The notes under the pieces were generated by a model, which made no database searches, was not told the origin of the DNA, and saw only the letters and a program-made list of their open reading frames with translations. A program made the position numbers and the translations under genes. Positions 1 to 4,915 of a stretch of DNA of 5,558 nt are shown here, piece after piece (the first letter of the stretch is position 1; each line of letters starts with the position of its first letter). The DNA is from Treponema sp. (GTDB lineage: Bacteria; Spirochaetota; Spirochaetia; Treponematales; Breznakiellaceae). Where the stretch lies: assembly GCA_031277045.1 (NCBI GenBank), contig JAISLX010000023.1, positions 1-5,558 of the forward strand, given 5' to 3'.

Positions 1-93
1 TGGGAGTTTGCTCCGCAAACTCCACGCGGTTGCCCGCACGGACAACCGCACGGGTGTGTTTTCTGCCGCTATGTCCGCCGCTGTTTTGAACAT
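1..93 (-). CDS. Possible 5' end of a leaderless gene running off the left edge
   Basis: An ATG at 93 opens a minus-strand frame of 31 codons that is still open at base 1; the peptide begins MFKTAADIAAEN and ends WSLRSKLP. There is no Shine-Dalgarno sequence before it. A good promoter (-35 TTGACA, -10 TACAAT) ends only 6 bases upstream, so the A of the ATG would be about +1, which would make this a leaderless message. Against it: two strong hairpins lie inside the frame, the peptide matches no family I know, and 31 codons can stay open by chance in GC-rich DNA. The stretch may instead be the untranslated leader of a gene further left. What is seen is the open frame and promoter; translation is inferred. 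Confidence 0.25.
   Translation of the reverse strand, partial: MFKTAADIAAENTPVRLSVRATAWSLRSKLP
3..23. repeat. Perfect 9-bp hairpin
   Basis: GGAGTTTGC and GCAAACTCC pair perfectly around a 3-base TCC loop. No T-run follows on either strand within the window, so it does not read as a factor-independent terminator. Its position, just inside the transcript expected from the minus-strand promoter at 100-127, suggests leader RNA structure or a short dispersed repeat. I cannot tell which from one copy. Confidence 0.5.
26..49. repeat. 7-bp hairpin with internal direct repeat
   Basis: GCGGTTG (26-32) pairs with CAACCGC (43-49) around a 10-base loop. The octamer CCGCACGG occurs twice, at 34-41 and 46-53. 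CCCG (33-36) could alternatively pair with CGGG (51-54), giving two mutually exclusive folds. It sits 2 bases from the preceding hairpin. Function unknown. Confidence 0.45.
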
Positions 94-99
94 GGGGTT

Positions 100-127
100 A
101 TTGTAGTATCTTTGGAAAATTTGTCAA
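100..127 (-). promoter_or_regulatory. Strong sigma70-type promoter, firing leftward
   Basis: On the minus strand a perfect -35 TTGACA (122-127) is followed after 16 bases by -10 TACAAT (100-105). Transcription should start near 93 and run out of the left edge. The first two bases of the -35 box are also the last two bases of the long hairpin stem at 126-167, so the hairpin lies directly upstream of the promoter. The -35/-10 match is seen directly; activity is inferred. Confidence 0.6.
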
Positions 128-167
128 TAGAATTGTTCAGAAGCTGAAGTTTTTGAACAATTCTATT
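126..167. repeat. Long hairpin (14 bp perfect, 19 bp with wobbles)
   Basis: AATAGAATTGTTCA (126-139) and TGAACAATTCTATT (154-167) are perfect reverse complements. In plus-strand RNA the pairing continues inward through five more pairs (two of them G-U, at 140/153 and 143/150) to a UGAA tetraloop at 145-148. In minus-strand RNA those two become A-C mismatches. It starts 37 bases past the stop codon of the lipoprotein gene, so it may end that operon, but no T-run follows on either strand. Other readings are a dispersed palindromic repeat or an operator for the abutting promoter. Confidence 0.65.
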
Positions 168-203
168 CTTCGCCTTCGCGGTAAATTTCCAGCCGCGCCC
201 CTT

Positions 204-1817
204 TTAAGGTTCGTCCAGGACCCTGACGCCGATCCGGTGAACCCGGCCCGCCTCCAGGCCCCAGCGCCCGGCAACGTAGGCGTCAAAGGCGGCGGCTTCC
301 AGCCGAAAGGTTTCCGCCAGAACCGGCCAGGTGCCGCTGGCCTCGTCTTTTTCCGGCAGCACAGCCCTGCGCCAGGGGGACGTGTCTATCCGCGCGGCCA
401 GGGTTTCCCCAAAGTAGCGGGCGGCGCGGGAAACAGGCTGCTGCAGCACGTGGGCCATAAATTCGTTTACCACCAGGTATTCGTCGGACGTGTCGTAGTG
501 CTGGTAATCAAAATAGGACAGGATAAAACGCCGGGCCGCGGGAGAAAGCCCCTCCCAGCGGCGGCGGCTGAATTCCCGGAATTCCTCGTCAATAAAAAAC
601 ACGCCGTGGAACCCTTCGTGGGCCATAAAAAGACTGCGGAGGTAGGGCGCGGATTCCCGTGAAATCGAGATGATCCCCCCCTCTCCCGCCACAATCCGGT
701 CCTCCTCCTCCCGGATAATCCCCGAATCAAACAGCAGGGCCTCAAGTTCCCGCTCCTCGGCGAGCAGCGGGAATTCCGCCAGCCGGGCGGCCTGGAAAAA
801 ACGGGCAAGGTCCTGGGCGCGGTAATCGTGGGCATTCCAGCCGTGCTGGCCGGCAATCTCCCGGTCTTCCGCAAGACGGCCCCGGTACCCCGCCTTTTCC
901 ACAAAAAAGGCAAGACGCTTAAAAAGACGGTCCTGGACGGCGTAATCGGCGGTGTCGAATATGAGGAGGGAGGGAAAAACGTCCCAGCGGAACACTTCGT
1001 AATCCCGCCGGCGCCAGGAGGCGGGGGGATAGTTAAGAATCACCGCCGGGTCCAGGGAAATAGGCTCGGGGAAGGGCCGGTACTGGGCGGGGACCAGGCG
1101 GACGCCGCGTATGTCCTCCCCTTCCACCAGCACCCGGTAAGCCGGACCGGGGAAAACGCCGCCGGGAATAACAATGTCCCCCCCGGAAGGCTTCTCGAAA
1201 CGGAGATTCCCAATGGTCCAGCGGACCTTTCCCCCGGCCCGGATCTCAAGATCCGCGCCGCCGGGAAAGGCGAAATTTTCAGGAACGTCAACGCCGACAG
1301 CCCCCGGTTCCTCAACAGACACAAAAGGGCTCATCCTTAAACCCCGGCCGTCCCGTTCCACGCCGTACCAGCGCGGGATCAGGGCCAGGGATTTCAACTC
1401 CAGAACCGCTTCCGCGCCGCCCAGCGCGCCGATTTTCAGGGTTCCCAGGGTATACCCCTCCAGGGGCACGGCGTAGCGGACAGGGTCCCGGAATTCCGGC
1501 AGAACAAACAAGCCGGTTTCCCCGGCGGCCGCGCCTGAATCCGCGTAGGACAGAACAAATTCCCCCGCCGGCCTGTCCGCCGCAGGGCCGTATTCCAGTT
1601 CCAGCGATACAAGAGAGGGAATGGAAAGCGGGGGTTCGGGGAAAAATTCAACAGCCTTCCCCCCGGAAAATTCAAGAAGCCCTGCCGCGGTCCGCTTGTT
1701 CGGGGCGTAAAGAACGCTTCCGGCCAGTTCCGTTTGAAATTCCGCCTGAATCCGGGAAAAACCGCCGCAGGAACCCAGGATCAGCAGCGGCGCGGCGATC
1801 CACGGGAACCGGATCAC
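204..1817 (-). CDS. Putative lipoprotein with HExxH zinc-metallopeptidase motif
   Basis: This 537-aa protein begins with a short hydrophobic signal ending in L-G-S-C (residues 14-17), a lipobox of the loose spirochaetal kind. Cys17 would be lipidated and the rest held outside the inner membrane. Residues about 25-260 are rich in Gly, Pro and short alternating hydrophobic stretches and look like beta-sandwich material. Residues 280-470 look helical and carry H400-E-G-F-H404, a zinc-binding HExxH, in the context FMAHEGFHGVFF. A Glu in VVNEFMAH (E452), 48 residues further on, is a good third ligand for a gluzincin. Start: GTG at 1817, overlapping the upstream stop as GTGA; a GGAG lies about 13 bases before it. 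The overlap implies translational coupling to the 1814-2593 gene. I do not recognise the family, and the substrate is unknown. The lipoprotein call is fairly sure; the peptidase is inferred from the motif. Confidence 0.8.
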   Translation of the reverse strand: MIRFPWIAAPLLILGSCGGFSRIQAEFQTELAGSVLYAPNKRTAAGLLEFSGGKAVEFFPEPPLSIPSLVSLELEYGPAADRPAGEFVLSYADSGAAAGETGLFVLPEFRDPVRYAVPLEGYTLGTLKIGALGGAEAVLELKSLALIPRWYGVERDGRGLRMSPFVSVEEPGAVGVDVPENFAFPGGADLEIRAGGKVRWTIGNLRFEKPSGGDIVIPGGVFPGPAYRVLVEGEDIRGVRLVPAQYRPFPEPISLDPAVILNYPPASWRRRDYEVFRWDVFPSLLIFDTADYAVQDRLFKRLAFFVEKAGYRGRLAEDREIAGQHGWNAHDYRAQDLARFFQAARLAEFPLLAEERELEALLFDSGIIREEEDRIVAGEGGIISISRESAPYLRSLFMAHEGFHGVFFIDEEFREFSRRRWEGLSPAARRFILSYFDYQHYDTSDEYLVVNEFMAHVLQQPVSRAARYFGETLAARIDTSPWRRAVLPEKDEASGTWPVLAETFRLEAAAFDAYVAGRWGLEAGRVHRIGVRVLDEP

Positions 1818-2593
1818 AAGTTTACAATGCTCCGGGCAATTATCTGGGCCAGGGAATAGCGGCGGTTCATCGTCATGTCAGGCCCCTGGTGCAAAAAATT
1901 CTCAAGGTCCGCGGGGAACGAATCCGGCAGAGAAGGCAGCTCCATCACCTGTTTGTAGTACGAACGGTGTGAAGGCTCAAAACGGCGGTTCACGCAGAAC
2001 AGCGTAAGGCAGGCTTCTTTGATAAAGCCCGCGGAGGCAAGAAGGTAGTGGAATTCATCGTTTTGCAGATACGCGGCCCCCAGGTCGTTAAGAAAATGCT
2101 CCATTTTCGATTGGCTGGCGCCGCGCATCCCCTCCCAAAACTGATCCCCCAGGTTTTTGAGCCGGCGCCTGACAACATTAAGCCAGGTAGTCCGGGAAAA
2201 AAGAACTTCCCCATTGGCAAGACGGTAAAAACCGTAGGTCCCCGAATCCTTGATAAGCCAAAGAGATTCGGCGCGGCCGGCGGCAATATCCACCAGTTCA
2301 TCCACCCTAATGGTAGACTTGTACTCCAGCCTGAGGGGGATGTCCCCGACAAGAAAACGGTCCTTTAGCCCCTGGGGGGATGTTTCAAAACTTACAACGT
2401 CATCACCGTAAAGACCCCGGCGCGTCTGCGGTCCGGGAATGGAGGCGGAACAAAACACATCCAGAATAAGGGCAAAATAAGGGTCCAGCGTATCCTGCAT
2501 AGCCGCCTCATTGACGGTGATACACTCAACACTGGGCCACATGGACAAGGCCGCCACAAAACGATCCGCCAAAAGCCTGGTTTTATACTTCAT
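1814..2593 (-). CDS. Conserved-looking hypothetical protein, possible nucleotidyltransferase fold
   Basis: A 259-aa soluble protein with no signal peptide or membrane segment. The N-terminal half has an alternating pattern: VECITVNEA, then DPYFALILDVF (37-47), then a basic/acidic strand IPLRLEYKS (85-93) and DELVDIA. Pol-beta-type nucleotidyltransferases (MNT or DUF4037-like) have a G-S/DxD strand and a later acidic strand in this order, and GEVLFSRTTWL (128-138) also recalls them. However, the usual G-S and paired DxD are not intact (ALILD), so the activity may be lost or the resemblance may be chance. The C-terminal half is helical and rich in aromatics. Start: ATG at 2593 with GGGGAA about 5 bases upstream. 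It is first in the two-gene unit with the lipoprotein. A real gene with high confidence; the function is a weak guess. Confidence 0.8.
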   Translation of the reverse strand: MKYKTRLLADRFVAALSMWPSVECITVNEAAMQDTLDPYFALILDVFCSASIPGPQTRRGLYGDDVVSFETSPQGLKDRFLVGDIPLRLEYKSTIRVDELVDIAAGRAESLWLIKDSGTYGFYRLANGEVLFSRTTWLNVVRRRLKNLGDQFWEGMRGASQSKMEHFLNDLGAAYLQNDEFHYLLASAGFIKEACLTLFCVNRRFEPSHRSYYKQVMELPSLPDSFPADLENFLHQGPDMTMNRRYSLAQIIARSIVNL

Positions 2594-2662
2594 TTCGGTT
2601 CCCCAACAACGTATACTACGTAAACTTTATGATAGTGAATGCGGGGAAACATGGGAAGAAGA
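2594..2662. promoter_or_regulatory. Divergent promoter region between two operons
   Basis: About 70 bases separate the start of the minus-strand gene (2593) from the plus-strand gene. The middle is AT-rich against GC-rich surroundings. It contains TATACT (2612-2617) and TATGAT (2628-2633) as possible plus-strand -10 boxes, and the small palindromes GTATAC and TACGTA. I find no convincing -35 box on either strand, so exact promoters cannot be assigned. Both gene pairs must start here or depend on read-through. Confidence 0.35.
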
Positions 2663-3244
2663 ATGAAGGATAAGGACGAAAGCCCCGTGTACCTGGCTGT
2701 TCTGGTTCCCCACCGGGACAGCCGGAAACTCCTGCGGGAATGGAGCGCGGAACTTTTCGCCCTGGGCCTGTGGGGGGCGTGGTCGTTTCCCCAGGTGTCG
2801 CCGCTGGCCCGGCTGCGGGCGCCCCTGACCAGGGCCGAACTGCAAGAGCTGGCCCGGAACCTGCGGGAACTAACCCTGGCGGATGGCCGGGACGGGACCC
2901 TGCGCCCCGGAACAGAGGCAATCCTCCCGCTGACCGGCCTCTCCATCGCCCTTTACGGCCCCCAACTTGACATCAGACTAAACCCCCGGGACTTTGCGGG
3001 TAAAAAGTTTGAGGAAATTTTCCCCGCGCCCCTGGTGGGCTGCGCCGCGCTGGCCCCGGAGGATTCACGGGAAATCAGGCCCCCCCTCAGGCGGGGAGGC
3101 AATTTCCGGGCCGCCGCGGTAGCGAACATGGCGTACCGCCCAATCGCCGGCGCCAGGTATTCCTACGCCTGGCGAATCGGGGAACTCCACTGGCTGCCGC
3201 GGCCCCGCGCCCGGAAACCGGGCGGACCGGGGGAACACCCATGA
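2663..3244 (+). CDS. Hypothetical protein, about 193 aa
   Basis: I do not recognise this protein. It begins MKDKDESPVYLAVLVPHRD, with a hydrophobic strand (YLAVLVP) just after the start. It then has a WGAWSFPQVSPLA segment, a helix rich in Leu, Glu and Arg, a second strand near LSIALYGPQLDIRLN, and a C-terminal block FRAAAVANMAYRP with YSYAWRIGELHWLPR. The order loosely recalls 2H phosphoesterases (2'-5' RNA ligase-like), but neither H-x-T/S motif is present. The tail is rich in Arg, Pro and Gly. In-frame ATGs at 2639 and 2651 would add 8 or 4 residues. I prefer 2663 because GGGAAGAAGA precedes it, although 2651 has GGGGAAAC. No signal peptide. Its TGA overlaps the ATG of the YggU-family gene (ATGA), so the two are probably co-translated. 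Confidence 0.75.
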   Translation: MKDKDESPVYLAVLVPHRDSRKLLREWSAELFALGLWGAWSFPQVSPLARLRAPLTRAELQELARNLRELTLADGRDGTLRPGTEAILPLTGLSIALYGPQLDIRLNPRDFAGKKFEEIFPAPLVGCAALAPEDSREIRPPLRRGGNFRAAAVANMAYRPIAGARYSYAWRIGELHWLPRPRARKPGGPGEHP

Positions 3245-3567
3245 TAGACACCGCGTGGCTCAGAGTCCGGGGGGATTCGATTCTGATGGAGATTAAAGCC
3301 CATCCCGGCGCCGGAAAAACCGAAGCCGGGGAAATCAAAGACGGGCGGCTCAAAGTCCGTATCGCCGCCGCCCCCGAAGACGGCAAAGCCAACACCGAAC
3401 TCCGCCGTTTTATCGCCGCCGCCCTGGGCTGCACCCGGAACGAGGTACGAATAGTAACAGGGCAAAAATCCCGGCTTAAAACCGTGGAAGCCCCCCTTTC
3501 CCGCCGGGAACAGGCCGAAGCCCTGGCAGCCTTGCCGCCGTCCGCTAACCGTTCAAGACCGCTGTAG
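3241..3567 (+). CDS. DUF167 / YggU-family (UPF0235) protein
   Basis: A 108-aa protein matching the DUF167 family, small alpha/beta proteins of about 100 aa found in bacteria, archaea and eukaryotes whose biochemical role is not settled. Visible hallmarks are the early strand with KAHPGAGKTE (20-29), the core AAPEDGKANTELRRFIAAAL (43-62) with the near-invariant P-E-D-G-K-A-N, and RIVTGQKSRLKTVEA, which carries the G-x-x-S-R-x-K signature. Start: ATG at 3241, overlapping the upstream stop by 4 bp, with GGGGGAAC about 5 bases before it. The C-terminus after about residue 85 is variable in the family. It is complete and full length. It ends 3 bp from the end of the convergent 3571-4248 gene, with no terminator visible between them. 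Confidence 0.93.
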   Translation: MIDTAWLRVRGDSILMEIKAHPGAGKTEAGEIKDGRLKVRIAAAPEDGKANTELRRFIAAALGCTRNEVRIVTGQKSRLKTVEAPLSRREQAEALAALPPSANRSRPL

Positions 3568-3570
3568 CGT

Positions 3571-4248
3571 TTACCCCACAACCACATGCTTCACGTCCCC
3601 CCAGGGGCCGGTGTCGCCTTTGCATTGCCAGCGGGGAGCGCACGACAAAAACGCCGTCTGCGCCTCAGGCGGCAGCGTAATAATCCACGGGGAGCGGGTC
3701 ATAAGCTGCGTCTCTTTAAGAGCGGCCACATCGGTAATACGCTCCCTGCTCCAGGTGTAATTCAAAAGGCAGCCGTTGCAGCCATAGGGAACAGCGCGGC
3801 TGTCCGGCCTTGTTTCGTCCCGGAAATGAATCTGAATCTGATACCCGCCCAGAGCGCGAATATCCGTAATCACCGGGCGGGTACCCGGCACGGTGATGGG
3901 GGTTCGCGTCGTATCCTTGTTGGAAAGCCGCATCGCCGTCCGGTCTTCGTTGGTAACAGGCGGAAACATCAGATACTGCTGGACAAAGGGGCGGACAAAC
4001 GCCGTCGCCGCCTTGCGCGCATCGCTTTTCGCCTCCGTATCCACCGACGTATGCGCTCCCAGCGTCTTTTCGTAGGCCGCGTGCCATGTGGTATAGGCGG
4101 CGGACAGCCCGCTTACCAAGCTCTGGGGGATATGCGTCCATACCGGGGAAGAACCGCCGGTCTTTTCCGTCACATAGTTGACCAGGTTTTCAAGCCAGCC
4201 GTCAAAATCCGCGCCCCTTGAAGGGACATAGTCGCTGTTGCGCCCCAT
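3571..4248 (-). CDS. Conserved hypothetical protein, GGSSPxWTHIP family (full-length copy)
   Basis: A 225-aa soluble protein without signal peptide. Domain 1 (1-95) is helical with the signature GGSSPVWTHIPQ (31-42) and conserved aromatics AYTTWHAAYEKT. A link FPPVTNEDRTAM (95-106) leads to a Thr/Pro-rich linker. Domain 2 (about 125-225) looks like a beta-sandwich, perhaps fibronectin-III-like, with Cys at 157, 160 (CNGC), 203 and 209 and a final GPWGDVKHVVVG. I recall similar unnamed proteins in treponemes and Bacteroidetes, often in several copies; their function is unknown to me. Start: ATG at 4248, because GGAGG lies 5 bases upstream. A TTG at 4260 would add 4 residues but lies across that ribosome site. 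A head-to-head paralogue lies at 4916-5272 across the insertion element. The gene is intact. Confidence 0.85.
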   Translation of the reverse strand: MGRNSDYVPSRGADFDGWLENLVNYVTEKTGGSSPVWTHIPQSLVSGLSAAYTTWHAAYEKTLGAHTSVDTEAKSDARKAATAFVRPFVQQYLMFPPVTNEDRTAMRLSNKDTTRTPITVPGTRPVITDIRALGGYQIQIHFRDETRPDSRAVPYGCNGCLLNYTWSRERITDVAALKETQLMTRSPWIITLPPEAQTAFLSCAPRWQCKGDTGPWGDVKHVVVG

Positions 4249-4253
4249 AATAG

Positions 4254-4258
4254 CCTCC
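4254..4258 (-). promoter_or_regulatory. Ribosome binding site GGAGG that fixes the start at 4248
   Basis: GGAGG with a 5-base spacer (CTATT) to ATG at 4248. It rules against the upstream in-frame TTG at 4260, which would overlap this site. Confidence 0.75.
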
Positions 4259-4268
4259 AATTTGGTTC

Positions 4269-4304
4269 CCCGCGTATATTTTTATAATCTACGCGGGTTT
4301 TTTT
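4269..4304 (+). terminator. Factor-independent terminator for plus-strand transcripts
   Basis: CCCGCGTA (4269-4276) and TACGCGGG (4290-4297) form a perfect 8-bp stem around a 13-base AT-rich loop, followed at once by seven Ts (4298-4304). The T-run is only on the plus strand, so it would stop rightward transcription, including read-through from the 2663-3567 operon that passes antisense through the 3571-4248 gene. On the minus strand the hairpin lies in the leader of that gene, 21 bases before its ATG. The loop contains a minus-strand TATAAA that could be a weak -10, but no -35 box is evident. Confidence 0.7.
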
Positions 4305-4331
4305 AAGACCTTCGCATAAAGCAATAAACCT

Positions 4332-4351
4332 CCGCAGGGCAAGCCCTGTGG
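4332..4351. repeat. Right-end hairpin of the IS200-like element
   Basis: CCGCAGGG (4332-4339) pairs with CCCTGTGG (4344-4351) with one G-T pair around a CAAG loop. It lies just past the tnpA stop (4365) and mirrors the left-end hairpin at 4851-4866 in loop and flank, as expected for the transposase-bound right end. Confidence 0.65.
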
Positions 4352-4364
4352 TATCTTTTAACCT

Positions 4365-4825
4365 TCAAGCTTTATTCTGATAAGGAAACAGCTCAAGCTG
4401 CTTTCCCTCATATATTTTTTGGTATTCCTCGGCTTTTCGCCCCTGATTCTTGACAGAGCGTTGTATCACCTGTTCATCCCGACGCTCCCCACATAATAGC
4501 CCCTTCTCCAGAATTTCCCTCCCCATAACATCTTCTTCACCTCCGGGCATCTTTCGAATATTTTTCGCGCCGTAATACTTTTTATTGTTCGTACTATCTG
4601 CTCGGGGCTGTATGTTGGCACGGACTGTACCAGAAAATGCACGTGGTCCCTTTCCGTCCCTATCTCTAAAAATTGTATCTCATACCTTGCTTCTATTCCA
4701 AGGCATATTTCCCGCAACTCCTTATCAACTGATTCGGTTATTACCGCTCTTCGATACTTTGCCGGGCATACTATATGATACATCAGCGTACTTACATTGT
4801 GTTCTTTATGGATGATTTCGCTCAT
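4365..4825 (-). pseudogene. tnpA: IS200-type Y1 transposase TnpA, frameshifted and missing the catalytic Tyr
   Basis: This encodes a Y1 HUH transposase, which would cut and rejoin single-stranded element ends. The first frame (ATG at 4825, 119 codons to a TGA at 4466) shows MSEIIHKEHN, the HUH motif as H61-V-H63 in RDHVHFLVQS, and LWGGKFWRRGYYVGSVG. It then leaves frame near the GGG at 4478-4480. The second frame continues with DEQVIQRSVKNQG and ends KQLELFPYQNKA (stop 4365-4367). Adding one base at the G run restores a protein of about 153 aa, the normal size. In the family the nucleophile is the Tyr of a Y-x-x-x-Q motif in this helix. Here the matching residue is Ser (TCT, 4455-4457), with the Gln kept. 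TAT to TCT is one change. The element could not move on its own; both lesions are read from sequence. Confidence 0.88.
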
Positions 4826-4831
4826 CCTTCC

Positions 4832-4859
4832 ATTATATTCTTGCTTTCAGCCGCGGCAA
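4832..4859 (-). promoter_or_regulatory. tnpA promoter, -35 inside the left-end hairpin, leaderless start
   Basis: On the minus strand, TTGCCG (4854-4859) lies 16 bases before a perfect TATAAT (4832-4837). The tnpA ATG at 4825 begins 6 bases after the -10, so transcription would start at or beside the start codon. The only purine-rich sequence (GGAAGG) touches the ATG and cannot work as a normal ribosome site. An upstream ATG GAA GGA TGA mini-frame overlaps the start as ATGA. Weak translation of tnpA is usual in this group. Confidence 0.5.
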
Positions 4860-4866
4860 GCCGCGG
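4851..4866. repeat. Left-end hairpin of the IS200-like element
   Basis: CCGCGG repeats around a CAAG loop, giving a 6-bp stem that is also self-complementary. It is followed by GGGTATTAAACC, close to the GTGGTATCTTTTAACC after the right-end hairpin. The shared loop and flank mark the two as matching element ends. It also contains the tnpA -35 box, so transposase binding would cover the promoter. Confidence 0.65.
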
Positions 4867-4880
4867 GGTATTAAACCGTA

Positions 4881-4893
4881 TAGGCTACGCCTA
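4881..4893. repeat. Small outer hairpin at the IS left end
   Basis: TAGGC (4881-4885) and GCCTA (4889-4893) pair around a TAC loop. It lies outside the main left-end hairpin and has no counterpart at the other end that I can see. It may be the outermost left-end structure, placing the element tip near 4894-4905. Confidence 0.45.
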
Positions 4894-4915
4894 ATCAATT
4901 ACATGTTCGGCACCT

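Larger units (their letters stand above)
4310..4900 (-). mobile_element. IS200/IS605-group insertion sequence, tnpA only, degraded
   Basis: This is a single-gene element with tnpA on the minus strand and no tnpB. It is clearly more AT-rich than both flanks, which fits foreign origin. Both ends carry hairpins in the same orientation with a shared core: on the plus strand, GGCAAGCC in the middle of the stem-loop and GGTAT just after it (4332-4355 and 4851-4870). Sub-terminal hairpins of this kind are what Y1 transposases of this group bind. Exact cleavage points cannot be set, because the family makes no target duplication and has no terminal inverted repeats. The stated limits are estimates within about 20 bases. 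It lies between two divergent paralogous genes and seems to end within about 20 bases of the 4916 start. Confidence 0.8.

Noticed and set aside
1..60. CRISPR-like repeat pair (CCGCACGG twice)
   Set aside because: Only two short copies 4 bases apart, with no spacer structure and no cas genes.
153..1340. Long plus-strand open frames at 153-662 and 828-1340 opposite the lipoprotein gene
   Set aside because: They are antisense shadows in GC-rich DNA, with low-complexity Pro/Gly/Arg composition and no family signatures. The minus-strand frame has a lipobox and an HExxH motif.
3087..3587. 166-codon minus-strand frame across the hypothetical gene and the YggU-family gene
   Set aside because: It overlaps the strongly supported DUF167 gene and spans the junction of two real genes; Arg/Ser/Pro-rich composition is typical of an antisense shadow.
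3586..4221. 211-codon plus-strand frame opposite the 225-aa gene
   Set aside because: Basic, low-complexity shadow. The minus-strand gene has a good ribosome site and a clear paralogue at 4916-5272.
4246..4260. TTG start at 4260 giving a 229-aa protein
   Set aside because: The TTG lies directly against GGAGG, which is correctly spaced for the ATG at 4248, and the paralogue's N-terminus aligns without a gap from that ATG.
4466..4550. Programmed frameshift producing full-length TnpA
   Set aside because: There is no heptameric slippery site beyond a GGG, IS200-group transposases are normally single-frame, and the catalytic Tyr is absent in any case.
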